From NCBI GenBank assembly GCA_902789175.1, contig CADANF010000013.1, forward strand, positions 32,278 through 96,277: a DNA stretch of 64,000 nucleotides, in the 5' to 3' direction. This DNA is from an uncultured Lachnospiraceae bacterium. Its GTDB lineage: Bacteria; Bacillota; Clostridia; Lachnospirales; Lachnospiraceae. Below the pieces are notes generated by a model that did not search any database, was not told the origin of the DNA, and worked only from the letters and a program-made list of their open reading frames with translations. Both the position numbers and the translations under genes were made by a program. Shown here in pieces: positions 53,724-62,939 of the stretch (position 1 is its first letter; every line of letters begins with the position of its first letter).

Positions 53724-56003
53724 TTATGCACGATAATAATTAATTAAGCAGCCTTTTGCTATAATATCTCTTTCAGCATCAGTAAGATCTCCAAGCTTAA
53801 GTGAAAGTTCTTTCATATCTTTATTAACTACATATGCCTTGATAACTTCAGTCTTATTTAATACTGCTTCTCTTATACCAGGAACAAATACGTAGTCTCC
53901 ATTATCAAAAGCAAAATCCTCATCAAGAACAAATGGAAGCATGCCCCAGTTGATAAGGTTAGAACGATATCTCTTTGTAGCATATTCCTTTGCGATATTT
54001 GCCCATCCACCAAGAACCTTCTGACAGCTGGCAGCCTGTTCACGGGCTGAACCATCCCCTGGCTTGATAGCATATATTGTGCTTCCGTATCCGGTATTTT
54101 CGCAATTTACATTTTCAAACTTAGCTTTGATAGCTTTCATAACAGGCTTCATTGTTTCATCTGATTTACCGAAACATGTTCCTGCTTCTCTTGCTCTCTC
54201 AACTGCCTGGATTGCTTTAGCTCTTCCTACATATTCTGGATCCTTACGTGAAAGAGTAAATTCAGCGAGTCCAAGAGGGTTTGATCTATATGATGATGTC
54301 TCTCCTGAAGGGATAAGTTCATCTGTTGTTGTAACTGGATCAGTGATAACTGATGCAACCTTAAGGAGAAGATTATCTGTAAGTGCAACCATATTAGGCC
54401 AGTCCTTAATGTTTGGCCCAAGCTTTAATTCTGCATTCTTATCAGCTTTTCCCCATCCATTATAAACTCTGTTATCATAAATGTTCTTATCAAAGAAATA
54501 TGATGGATGTGTATATTCACAATCAATTTCTGTTGCAGCTGTAAGGAATCCCTTATTAACTGCTGTAGCTGCAATAGATCTGGCATCCATAAGTGCAACT
54601 GAAGCAATCTGTCCACTCTGGATCTTAGAACCTTCTCTGTTAGGGAAGTTTCTTGTAGAATGTCTGATACTAAATGCATTATTAGCTGGTGTATCACCTG
54701 CACCAAAGCAAGGTCCACAGAATGCAGTCTTAACTATAGCTCCTGTCTCAAGGAGTTCAGCCATCTTACCATTCTTAGCAAGCTGCATCATTATAGGTGT
54801 ACTTGCAGGATAAACTGAAAGTGTAAATTCATCACTTCCTATAAAATGATTCTTTAAGATATCAGCTGCATCACAGATATTTTCATATCCACCACCGGCA
54901 CAACCAGCAATGATACCCTGATCAACATAAAGACGCCCATCTCTTACTTTATCTGTAAGTCTAAAATCTACATTTCCTGTAAGCTGTTTCTTACCAGCTT
55001 CTTCAACATCATGAAGGATGTCAGTGAGATTAGCCTTTAATTCTTCAATAGTATATACGTTACTTGGATGGAATGGCATAGCGATCATTGGCCTTATCTT
55101 AGCAAGATCCACATATACAACACCATCATAATAAGCAACTGCGCCAGGATTAAGTTCCTTATAAGCTTCTGTTCTGTAATGAATGTCATACCACTTCTTT
55201 GTCTCTTCATCAGTCTTCCAGATTGATGAAAGGCATGTAGTCTCTGTTGTCATTACATCTATTCCGATACGGTAATCAGCTGAGAGTTTGTCTACACCTG
55301 GTCCAACGAATTCCATTACCTTATTCTTAACATATCCAGCTTTAAATGTTGCACCGATAAGAGCAAGCGCCACGTCCTGAGGACCAACGCCCTTTACAGG
55401 TTCATTATCAAGATATATTGCTACAACACCAGGTCTCTTAACATCATATGTTCTTCCAAGGAGCTGCTTTGCAAGTTCTCCACCGCCTTCACCAATAGCC
55501 ATTGTTCCAAGCGCACCATATCTTGTATGGCTGTCTGAACCAAGTATCATAGCTCCACATTCAGCAAGCTCTTCACGGGCAAACTGATGGATTACTGCCT
55601 GGTGAGGTGGTACATATATTCCACCATACTTCTTAGCAGCTGAAAGACCAAACATATGGTCATCTTCATTTATAGTTCCACCTACGGCACAAAGTGAATT
55701 GTGGCAGTTTGTAAGGACATAAGGAATTGGAAATTCAGTAAGTCCTGATGCCCTTGCTGTCTGGATGATACCAACAAATGTAATATCATGAGATGTCATT
55801 TTATCAAACTTGATCATAAGATCATCCATATTATCAGCTGTGTTGTGTTTCTCTAAAATCCCATAAGCCATAGTATTCTTTATTGCTTCTTCTTTTGAAA
55901 CATTAATACCTTTTTGCTTAAGAACTGCTTCAGCGTCACCATTATCTGGTACGATTTCTGTGCCATTCAAAAGATATGCACCTGTGTCGTAAAGTTTTAA
56001 CAT
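53724..56003 (-). CDS. Aconitase-family hydratase
   Basis: 759 residues. Aconitase-superfamily 4Fe-4S dehydratase with the cluster cysteines in [10 protein letters not shown] and CGPCFGAGD and the swivel domain at the C-terminus ([11 protein letters not shown]). This clostridial group is often annotated only as hydratase; citrate/isocitrate is the likely substrate, though 2-methylcitrate or a homologue cannot be excluded. CAGGAGG site; alone in its transcription unit with no citrate synthase or isocitrate dehydrogenase nearby. Confidence 0.88.
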   Translation of the reverse strand: MLKLYDTGAYLLNGTEIVPDNGDAEAVLKQKGINVSKEEAIKNTMAYGILEKHNTADNMDDLMIKFDKMTSHDITFVGIIQTARASGLTEFPIPYVLTNCHNSLCAVGGTINEDDHMFGLSAAKKYGGIYVPPHQAVIHQFAREELAECGAMILGSDSHTRYGALGTMAIGEGGGELAKQLLGRTYDVKRPGVVAIYLDNEPVKGVGPQDVALALIGATFKAGYVKNKVMEFVGPGVDKLSADYRIGIDVMTTETTCLSSIWKTDEETKKWYDIHYRTEAYKELNPGAVAYYDGVVYVDLAKIRPMIAMPFHPSNVYTIEELKANLTDILHDVEEAGKKQLTGNVDFRLTDKVRDGRLYVDQGIIAGCAGGGYENICDAADILKNHFIGSDEFTLSVYPASTPIMMQLAKNGKMAELLETGAIVKTAFCGPCFGAGDTPANNAFSIRHSTRNFPNREGSKIQSGQIASVALMDARSIAATAVNKGFLTAATEIDCEYTHPSYFFDKNIYDNRVYNGWGKADKNAELKLGPNIKDWPNMVALTDNLLLKVASVITDPVTTTDELIPSGETSSYRSNPLGLAEFTLSRKDPEYVGRAKAIQAVERAREAGTCFGKSDETMKPVMKAIKAKFENVNCENTGYGSTIYAIKPGDGSAREQAASCQKVLGGWANIAKEYATKRYRSNLINWGMLPFVLDEDFAFDNGDYVFVPGIREAVLNKTEVIKAYVVNKDMKELSLKLGDLTDAERDIIAKGCLINYYRA

Positions 56004-56062
56004 CTTATTTCCTCCTGATTTTTCTCAATTAAGCTTTTAACATAATAGCATATCAAAGAAAT

Positions 56063-56106
56063 AAAGAAAAGCTATGAATATAAAACAATATTCACAGCTT
56101 TTCTTT
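56063..56106 (-). terminator. Terminator between the hydratase gene and the 508-residue protein gene
   Basis: AAAGAAAAGCT / AGCTTTTCTTT with TGAATAT/ATATTCA inside, ending the unit of two membrane-anchored proteins. Confidence 0.75.
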
Positions 56107-56159
56107 ATTATTATTTTAAATTTTATTCCAACATCCAATTTTTAAAGGATATTAGTTTT

Positions 56160-57686
56160 CTATTCAAGACCATACATTCTTATCAGTCTTTCGTACTCGC
56201 TGATATCTCTACTATTGCTAAAATAGTACCTAGATAATGTGCCATTTATTGCATCTGATGTAGTTTTAAAATTCGCTTCATCAGAATCTTTTCCATCAAC
56301 CTTATAAACAGTCTGATCTCCCTTTTTAACTGAAACAGCAGTTTTTTCTGCTGTCCATTTACCCTTATCAAACTTAAGCAACTGATAAAGTTTTGCACTA
56401 TCAGCATCCTTTACAGGAATTGAACCTGAAATGATCACCTTATTATCCTCTGTTATTCCATAATACTGGAACACACCTGTAAATACTACTTTAGATCCAT
56501 CATATGTATAGACATATGCAACACTTATATATGAAAGGATGAGTTCCGGGATATTATCTCCATCAAGGTCAGCAAGGCATATTTCATCAGGTTTATAGCT
56601 ATCCACCTTAACTGTAGATGAATCAAAATAATCCCCGATCTTAACTCCTGTTGCCACATCTGTTTTTAAATTCTTTTCCCAGTTCTTCATAAATTCAATA
56701 TATGCATCCATCCATGGCTGATGTATCATATTCTGAATCTCTGTATCGTCTATATCATCTCCATAAACGTCTTTTAAGCTCATGTAGATTTTTTTAAGCT
56801 CATCAAACTGTCCTGCCTCTGCATACTCTTTAGCCTTAGCTAAATAATATTTCTCCCCTTCGTCATAAGCAGTATTATATAGATCCAAAAACTTTTTCTT
56901 ATAATCCTTAAATGAGTCATCATTCTCATACCAGCGGATATCTGACTTAAGGAGCTCTATAGCACTAAAATATTCATTCGAATCAATATATCCCTGTGCT
57001 ATTTTTAATTCTTCATTATAAAGACTATCATAATAAAGTCTGTTCTCAACTTCCATTACTTTTGATGAATGGATCCTTGAAGCTTCCAGGATATATGTAT
57101 ATGCTCTCATTTCTTCATAGCTTTTCTTTCCATCACAATATTCTGTATATTTTGCTTCAATTTTATTATCTAAATATTTTTCAATAAATTCTGAATAATC
57201 ATTTTTAAAATCTGAATAGAAATAATCATCTTCACCATCATAAACTCTATAAAGATCATTTACGACCTTAACATCGTCATAATCATAATTGCCATCCTTA
57301 GAGTTTTTTGCCTTTGCGCTTATAAATCTGTCTATTTCTATTGCATTTATCCTTGCAAATGCATTTCCAGTTATTCCCTTAAAGGATTTAAGATTTTCTA
57401 CACAAAGAAGAGCCTTCCTTGCTTCTCCATAGGGTATATCTCCATCAATATACTGATTGGTAACATAAACTATATAATCCTTTAAATCTTCTTCAAAATC
57501 ATCCCTCTGACTCTCAGTAAATTCATTTATATATTTCTTTGCCTTTCTTGCCTCACCATCCTGAACCAACTTAAAAGCCTTTGCTCTATTGGAAAGTGGA
57601 ACCAATACCGAAAACAGGACGATCAAAGCTATAATTGTAATGACTAAACTTAAAAAACCAATCAATGCATTTTTCTTGTTATTCAT
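56160..57686 (-). CDS. Membrane-anchored protein with repeat-like helical region
   Basis: 508 residues: one N-terminal helix (10-30), then a long mostly helical outside region resembling tetratricopeptide-like packing (ARKAKKYINEF, ALKLLKSDIRWYEND-like spacing), and a C-terminal beta region with DLDGDNIPELIL, an EF-hand-like calcium loop, followed by YVYTYDGSKVVFTG. Likely cell-surface, anchored by the helix. I do not recognise a family. The ATG at 57686 is 2 bases after the stop of the repeat-protein gene, with AAGGAGG in its 3' end. Confidence 0.75.
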   Translation of the reverse strand: MNNKKNALIGFLSLVITIIALIVLFSVLVPLSNRAKAFKLVQDGEARKAKKYINEFTESQRDDFEEDLKDYIVYVTNQYIDGDIPYGEARKALLCVENLKSFKGITGNAFARINAIEIDRFISAKAKNSKDGNYDYDDVKVVNDLYRVYDGEDDYFYSDFKNDYSEFIEKYLDNKIEAKYTEYCDGKKSYEEMRAYTYILEASRIHSSKVMEVENRLYYDSLYNEELKIAQGYIDSNEYFSAIELLKSDIRWYENDDSFKDYKKKFLDLYNTAYDEGEKYYLAKAKEYAEAGQFDELKKIYMSLKDVYGDDIDDTEIQNMIHQPWMDAYIEFMKNWEKNLKTDVATGVKIGDYFDSSTVKVDSYKPDEICLADLDGDNIPELILSYISVAYVYTYDGSKVVFTGVFQYYGITEDNKVIISGSIPVKDADSAKLYQLLKFDKGKWTAEKTAVSVKKGDQTVYKVDGKDSDEANFKTTSDAINGTLSRYYFSNSRDISEYERLIRMYGLE

Positions 57687-57688
57687 GA

Positions 57689-58558
57689 TCAATCCTCCTT
57701 TCTTTCTCCGTCAAAATCTGTGTCATCATCTGCATCTGTATCAGTATCTGTATAAGACTTTTCATCCGGTTCTGCATCTGTAACTGATGACACGTCCTTG
57801 TAGCCTTTTTCTGCACTTCCTGAGTATTTACTTCCTCCAGGAATTAATACAGCTACAATAAGAAAGATCAATACTGTAACAACTGCAATAGCTGCAATTG
57901 CAAGTGAAACCACCTTGAATCCTCTGATGATCTTTGCCTTTTTAATCGGGTCCATTGGTTGACGTTCCACAGGCTGTCCCTGCTGATAATATCCCATATT
58001 TTCCGGTCCGCCATATCCATTGGAAACTGGTGGCTGATTCATATTACTAATCCCTGGGGCTGGCTGACCGTAGATATTTCCATTATTATTTTGCCCCGGC
58101 TGGCCGTACATAGCTCCCTGCATATTGGGACCCGGCTGGCCATACATAGCTCCCTGCATATTGGAACCCGGCTGGCCATACATAGCTCCCTGCATATTGG
58201 AACCCGGCTGGCCGTACCCACCTGAAAACGGCTGACCATTCATTCCCGGAAGCGGCTGTGACATGCCCTGTCCTTCAATTGGATGTGGTACACCATACAT
58301 GGCTCCATTATTATTTTGTCCCGGCTGACCTTTAATTCCACCGTTTATTTCGGGCATACCATTCATGCCCTGTCCAAAAGGCGCACTACTTTCCTGCTTT
58401 GGAACTCCCATCATATCTGCTGTAAGAATAGTGGTCTGTTCATCATCATCGTCATATTCTTCTACTGAATTTTCATCTAAAGACTCATTAACCCCATCTT
58501 TTAAAGGTTCTTTAGAATCTAATTCTGAAACAACTTCACCCTTTTCATTTGTCTCCAT
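57689..58558 (-). CDS. Gly/Gln/Pro-repeat protein with C-terminal membrane helix
   Basis: 289 residues. Acidic N-terminus ending in DDEQTTILTADMMG (Thr42-Thr43), which resembles the phospho-Thr switch segment of FHA-domain proteins; then a Gly/Gln/Asn/Pro/Met-rich low-complexity region with three 12-residue repeats (GAMYGQPGSNMQ type), and a single membrane helix at about 205-228 followed by an acidic tail. Orientation is not certain. The second Met at 58558 has the better spacing from GGAG. Forms a unit with the next gene, whose start lies 2 bases after this stop. Confidence 0.75.
   Translation of the reverse strand: METNEKGEVVSELDSKEPLKDGVNESLDENSVEEYDDDDEQTTILTADMMGVPKQESSAPFGQGMNGMPEINGGIKGQPGQNNNGAMYGVPHPIEGQGMSQPLPGMNGQPFSGGYGQPGSNMQGAMYGQPGSNMQGAMYGQPGPNMQGAMYGQPGQNNNGNIYGQPAPGISNMNQPPVSNGYGGPENMGYYQQGQPVERQPMDPIKKAKIIRGFKVVSLAIAAIAVVTVLIFLIVAVLIPGGSKYSGSAEKGYKDVSSVTDAEPDEKSYTDTDTDADDDTDFDGERKED
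58095..58216 (-). repeat. 36-bp tandem repeat in the repeat-protein gene
   Basis: Three units with starts at 58095, 58131 and 58167, plus a partial fourth at 58203 (each opens with CCCGGCTGGC on the plus strand). Encode GQPG-x-NMQGAMY. Exact enough to allow slippage and copy-number change. Confidence 0.9.
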
Positions 58559-58774
58559 ATACATTCTCCAAAATTTAAATATAATGACGCAGATGTAAAA
58601 TACATATCACATCTACGGATAACCCGTTCCATCTGGAACACCATATGTAAAGTATATACTACTGTCTTTTTTTATTCAATATCGTCTTATTCTTATAAGT
58701 CGTAAAATATTTACCACATTCCGTCGCTAATCCGAAATATTTTTCCCAGATTCACCCTTTCTGCAAAAAAAATA

Positions 58775-58802
58775 TTTACAAATACTTTTGGGATGTTATA
58801 AT
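58775..58802 (+). promoter_or_regulatory. Promoter of porCDAB
   Basis: TTTACA (58775-58780), 16-base spacer, TATAAT (58797-58802), giving a leader of about 75 bases before the first por gene. The region 58559-58774 upstream holds only a short GTTCC/GGAAC hairpin and AT-rich DNA. Confidence 0.7.
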
Positions 58803-58886
58803 AAGCTTTACTGTGCATTATCCGACGTTAATTGTACTTTTATGTAACATTTTCGATTGGAAATATTTAGTTAAGGAAATAGGATT

Positions 58887-59459
58887 ATGAGAAAACATAT
58901 CGAGATCAGATGGCACGGTCGTGGTGGTCAGGGTGCAAAAACTGCATCACTTCTCCTTGCCGACGTAGCATTTAATACAGGAATGTACGTTCAGGGCTTC
59001 CCTGAGTATGGCCCAGAAAGAATGGGTGCTCCTATCACAGCATTTAACCGTCTTGGAGATACTGAAATCCGTGCACATTCAAATATTTATTATCCTGACT
59101 TTGTAGTTGTAGTTGATGAAACTCTTCTTCATTCAGTTGATGTGACCCGCGGTCTTTCTAAAGATGGAGCTATCGTTATCAACACATCAAGACCTAAGGA
59201 AGAAATTATTTCTTTATTAAAAGGATATGAAGGAAAAGTTTATACAATAGATGCCCGTGCCATTTCAATGGAGACTCTCGGCAAATATTTCCCTAATTCA
59301 CCAATGCTTGCTGCCATTGTAAAGGTTGCAGGAATTATGGACAAAGAGACATTTCTTAGTCAGATGGAAACTTCTTATAAGCATAAATTTGCTAAGAAAC
59401 CCGAAGTTATCGAAGGTAATATGAAGGCTCTAGAAAGAGCATTTTCGGAGGTACAGTAA
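58887..59459 (+). CDS. porC: Pyruvate:ferredoxin oxidoreductase gamma subunit
   Basis: 190 residues. Gamma subunit with WHGRGGQGAKTAS start and the GPERMGAPI motif. First of four adjacent por genes; contributes to binding of CoA. AAGGAAATAGG lies before the ATG. Ends on TAATG, overlapping the next gene by one base. Confidence 0.93.
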   Translation: MRKHIEIRWHGRGGQGAKTASLLLADVAFNTGMYVQGFPEYGPERMGAPITAFNRLGDTEIRAHSNIYYPDFVVVVDETLLHSVDVTRGLSKDGAIVINTSRPKEEIISLLKGYEGKVYTIDARAISMETLGKYFPNSPMLAAIVKVAGIMDKETFLSQMETSYKHKFAKKPEVIEGNMKALERAFSEVQ

Positions 59460-59773
59460 TGGCTAATAATAAACCAACAGATTTAAATAAGATACATGAC
59501 AAGATGCCATATGAAGATATGACTCTTGGTAATCAGATATATGGCGGCGGCGGTTCCAAGGAGTTTAAAACAGGTGAATGGCGCACCCAGACTCCAGTTA
59601 CAAACTGGGACAAATGTGTCAACTGCCTTCTTTGTGCTGCCATGTGCCCAGACAGCTGTATTGCTGTTAAAGATGGTAAAAGGCAGGAAATCGATTATGA
59701 TCACTGCAAAGGCTGTGGAATCTGTTCTAAAGTCTGCAGTTTCAAGGCAATCTCAATGAAGGAGGGACTGTAA
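59459..59773 (+). CDS. porD: Pyruvate:ferredoxin oxidoreductase delta subunit (ferredoxin-like)
   Basis: 104 residues with two 4Fe-4S motifs, CVNCLLCAAMCPDSC and CKGCGICSKVC, that carry electrons from the thiamine centre to ferredoxin. Coupled by overlap to porC. Confidence 0.94.
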   Translation: MANNKPTDLNKIHDKMPYEDMTLGNQIYGGGGSKEFKTGEWRTQTPVTNWDKCVNCLLCAAMCPDSCIAVKDGKRQEIDYDHCKGCGICSKVCSFKAISMKEGL

Positions 59774-59775
59774 AA

Positions 59776-60972
59776 ATGGCTCAGCAAAAAGACAGAATGT
59801 CCGGCAACGAGGCTGTGGCACTTGCAATTAAGCAGGTAAATCCAGACGTTATGCCTGCTTTCCCTATCACACCATCAACAGAGATTCCTCAGATGGTTTC
59901 AACTTTTATAGCAAATGGAGAAATAGATACTGAATTTATCCCTGTTGAATCAGAACACAGTTCAATGTCCGCAACTATCGGCGCTTCTGCTGCCGGTGCA
60001 AGAGCCCTTACTGCTACTTCTTCCTGCGGTCTTGCATTCATGTGGGAAGAATTATATATCGCAGCTTCAGACAGACTTCCTGTAGTTCTCTGTGCTGTAA
60101 ACCGTGCTCTTACAGGTCCTATCAATATCAACTGCGATCATTCAGATACAATGGGCGCCCGTGATTCAGGCTGGCTCCAGATCTATGCTGAAACAAACCA
60201 GGAAGCTTATGACAATTTCGTTATGGCTTACCGTGTAACCGAGCATAAGGATGTAATGCTTCCTATGATGGTATGCCAGGACGGTTTCATCACCAGCCAC
60301 GCTGTTATGAATATTGAAACTCTTGATACAGATACAGTTAGAAATTTCGTTGGCGATTACGAGCCAGAAAACTTCCTTTTAAATAAGGATATGCCAATGG
60401 CTGTTGGTCCATATGCCAACTCTCCATTCTATATGGAAACAAAGAAAAATCAACGTAATGCCATGATCCAAGCTAAGAAGGTAATCCTTGATGTCTGCGC
60501 TGAATATGAAAAGATCTCAGGTCGTAAATATGGCCTCTTTGAAGAATATAAATTAGACGATGCAGATTATGCCATTGTGATCATCGGTTCAGCTGCCGGA
60601 GATACAAAAGACGCTGTAGATATGCTTCGTGAAAAAGGAATCAAAGCCGGACTTCTTAAGGTAAGAGTATTCAGACCTTTCCCTGGCGAAGAAATGGCAG
60701 AAGCTTTAAAGAATGTTAAAGCAATCGCTATCTTAGACAGATGTGAAAGCTTCTCTGGTCAGGGCGGTCCTCTTGGTTCAGAGCTTAAAGCAGCCCTTCT
60801 TGATGCTGGAAATAAAGCTGTCACAGTTAACTATTTCTATGGTCTTGCAGGTCGTGATTACACACCTGAAGATGCAGAAAAAGTATATCAGGATCTTATG
60901 GATTACACCGCGGGAACTAAAGACGTAGAACAGTTCAAATATATCGGTCTTAGAAGCAGGGAGGATAACTAA
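59776..60972 (+). CDS. porA: Pyruvate:ferredoxin oxidoreductase alpha subunit
   Basis: 398 residues; FPITPSTEIPQ start and the transketolase-like VFRPFPGEEM motif. Together with PorB it forms the thiamine-diphosphate active site that converts pyruvate and CoA to acetyl-CoA, CO2 and reduced ferredoxin. Starts 2 bases after porD. Confidence 0.95.
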   Translation: MAQQKDRMSGNEAVALAIKQVNPDVMPAFPITPSTEIPQMVSTFIANGEIDTEFIPVESEHSSMSATIGASAAGARALTATSSCGLAFMWEELYIAASDRLPVVLCAVNRALTGPININCDHSDTMGARDSGWLQIYAETNQEAYDNFVMAYRVTEHKDVMLPMMVCQDGFITSHAVMNIETLDTDTVRNFVGDYEPENFLLNKDMPMAVGPYANSPFYMETKKNQRNAMIQAKKVILDVCAEYEKISGRKYGLFEEYKLDDADYAIVIIGSAAGDTKDAVDMLREKGIKAGLLKVRVFRPFPGEEMAEALKNVKAIAILDRCESFSGQGGPLGSELKAALLDAGNKAVTVNYFYGLAGRDYTPEDAEKVYQDLMDYTAGTKDVEQFKYIGLRSREDN

Positions 60973-60973
60973 A

Positions 60974-61906
60974 ATGGCTTACAATTTTAAAGAAGTAATG
61001 AATAAGCCTGAGCGTTTTGCACCAGGTCATCGTCTCTGTGCCGGATGTGGTGCCGGAATCACTGTAAGAACAGTGCTCAGAGCATTAAAAGAAGAAGATC
61101 ATGCAGTAATCGGAAATGCTACGGGATGTCTTGAAGTTTCATCTTTCATGTATCCTTATACTGCATATGAAGATAGTTATATCCATAATGCATTTGCTTG
61201 TGCAGGTGCAACTCTTGCCGGTGTTGAGATAGCTTATAACGCTTTAAAGAAGCGCGGCAAGATTGATGAAACCTATAAGTTTATCACATTTGGTGGTGAC
61301 GGCGGAACTTATGATATCGGTATCCAGTCACTTTCAGGTGCTATGGAACGTGGCCATGACATGGTTTATGTCTGCTATGACAACGGTGCTTACATGAATA
61401 CAGGTATTCAACGTTCATCAGCAACACCTAGATTTGCCGATACAACAACAACTCCAGCAGGAAAGGTGTCAAATGGTAAACTCCAGCCAAGGAAAGATCT
61501 GGCATCTATCATCGCCAGCCACAATATTCCTTATGTTGCCCAGTCAACATTTACGCCTGCCATGAAGGATCTCTATGAAAAATCAGAGAAGGCAATATAC
61601 ACACCAGGCGCTGCTTTCCTTAATGTCATGAGCCCATGCCCACGCGGATGGAGATATGACACTCCTGACATCTTAAGGATCTGCCAGCTGGCTGTTGATA
61701 CATGCTACTGGCCATTATTTGAAGTGATCGATGGTAAATGGATATTAAACTACGAGCCAAAGAAGAAGCTTCCTATTGAAGATTTCCTTAGAGAACAGGG
61801 AAGATTCAAGCATCTCTTTAAGCCGGGAAATGAAGAGCTTATCGCCCAGTTCCAGGCGGAAGTTGATAAGAGATGGGAAGATCTGCTTTATAAGTGTTCG
61901 AGGTAA
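60974..61906 (+). CDS. porB: Pyruvate:ferredoxin oxidoreductase beta subunit
   Basis: 310 residues; CAGCGAG near 24 and GDGGTYDIG for thiamine diphosphate and Mg2+ binding, the pyruvate-type variant. Subunit order C-D-A-B matches archaeal/Thermotoga-type four-subunit PFOR. A branched-chain 2-oxoacid oxidoreductase is an alternative but less likely. Confidence 0.94.
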   Translation: MAYNFKEVMNKPERFAPGHRLCAGCGAGITVRTVLRALKEEDHAVIGNATGCLEVSSFMYPYTAYEDSYIHNAFACAGATLAGVEIAYNALKKRGKIDETYKFITFGGDGGTYDIGIQSLSGAMERGHDMVYVCYDNGAYMNTGIQRSSATPRFADTTTTPAGKVSNGKLQPRKDLASIIASHNIPYVAQSTFTPAMKDLYEKSEKAIYTPGAAFLNVMSPCPRGWRYDTPDILRICQLAVDTCYWPLFEVIDGKWILNYEPKKKLPIEDFLREQGRFKHLFKPGNEELIAQFQAEVDKRWEDLLYKCSR

Positions 61907-61916
61907 TAGATTAGGC

Positions 61917-62023
61917 AAACGAACGCCCCGATAGTATAGATGCTCAAGTAATCGCGCCAGCGGGCCAAACATGCCCTTTAGCACGATTCTTTCGCATCTT
62001 TTATACTATCGGGGCTGTTTGTT
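61917..62023. repeat. Second long imperfect palindrome, downstream of porB
   Basis: Arms GCCCCGATAGTATA-GATGC (61925-61943) and GCATC-TTT-TATACTATCGGGGC (61994-62015) pair over 19 bases with one bulge; AAACGAAC and GTTTGTTT extend it outward. An inner imperfect hairpin (AATCGCGCC... / ...TAGCACGATT, with GGGC/GCCC) lies between. Begins 11 bases after porB stop, like the element at the truA end, and shares the AGCGGGC string with it. May be a terminator, mRNA 3' guard or palindromic mobile repeat. Confidence 0.72.
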
Positions 62024-62134
62024 TATACTTTACAGCATTGAGTACATTTCTTTAAAAGGATTCTTTTTACAGCTATTATTCCATCGCAAATGAGGATCAG
62101 TACTTTTCACTGATTGCTGATTTTTTCTAAATCC

Positions 62135-62515
62135 TCATAATCCTTCAAATTTTCTGTTCTTATAATTTTCTTTATCTTCCATATATTTCTTTTCATCATC
62201 ACTTTTAAGGTATATGACTATGTATTCATCCGTACATTTTATACTATAATTATCTTCTCTGGGTTTGTTCGAACCATAGCTACTTATTGAACTTTCGAAA
62301 ACAATTAATTCCTTATTATTGTCCTTTATCTTAATGCTGACCTCTTTAATACTCTCATCATGTAAATTAACTCCGTAGCAATCTCCTTCAACAGTATATT
62401 TTCCATTCTTAACCCTCTCTATAAACCAATTAGGTTTCCTTAGTTTTAAAGCAATGAAAAAAAATGTAATACCACCTATCAGTACAGCACAACTAAGCAA
62501 TATTTTTTTTGACAT
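62135..62515 (-). CDS. Small membrane-anchored unknown protein
   Basis: 126 residues: one N-terminal helix (MSKKILLSCAVLIGG), then a beta-rich outside domain with no recognisable motif. The ATG at 62515 lies one base after the previous stop, with GGTGA upstream; the longer frame would begin inside the neighbouring gene. Third gene of the right-edge cluster; function unknown. Confidence 0.7.
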   Translation of the reverse strand: MSKKILLSCAVLIGGITFFFIALKLRKPNWFIERVKNGKYTVEGDCYGVNLHDESIKEVSIKIKDNNKELIVFESSISSYGSNKPREDNYSIKCTDEYIVIYLKSDDEKKYMEDKENYKNRKFEGL

Positions 62516-62516
62516 C

Positions 62517-62939
62517 TCATTCACCATCCCTACTTGCATCATTACCAGAATGTATTTTTGAATTCACATAAGCTCTGAATACCCCGGTTACTTTTTTATC
62601 ACAATCTAAAATACTCAGTTTTACATAATCATTCTGGTAATCTACATAAAAAAAATCTTCATTGATAGGCTGCCTATTATTCTTAACATATGTCCTTAGA
62701 TGAAGGATTTCACTATTGTAATAATATATTCTTATTTCAATTCTTGATTGTTTCCCAATATAAGAAGGATAAATATCTATTACAAATCCGTTATTATTTC
62801 CATTCTCTTCTATCGATATTATTTCAGCCTGTTTTTCTCCTGTGTATGAATCATTTTTTTTATTGTTAAACACTCCATATAAACAAGCCAGCAGTATAAC
62901 TGCACTTAATATAATAATTATATTTCTTTTACGATTCAT
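62517..62939 (-). CDS. Small membrane-anchored unknown protein
   Basis: 140 residues: N-terminal helix (IIIILSAVILLACLYG, perhaps a degenerate lipobox LLAC), then a beta-rich domain. The start overlaps the stop of the large edge protein by 11 bases in another frame, so translation is coupled. AAAGGG before the ATG. Could serve as an accessory or immunity partner of the large protein (speculative). Confidence 0.7.
   Translation of the reverse strand: MNRKRNIIIILSAVILLACLYGVFNNKKNDSYTGEKQAEIISIEENGNNNGFVIDIYPSYIGKQSRIEIRIYYYNSEILHLRTYVKNNRQPINEDFFYVDYQNDYVKLSILDCDKKVTGVFRAYVNSKIHSGNDASRDGE

Noticed and set aside
54064-54813. Open frames of 110 and 133 codons on the plus strand within the hydratase gene
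   Set aside because: Shadows of the strong codon bias of the hydratase frame on the opposite strand.
58095-58216. Tandem 36-base units that might be CRISPR repeats
   Set aside because: No unique spacers; the units are contiguous and in frame inside a protein gene.
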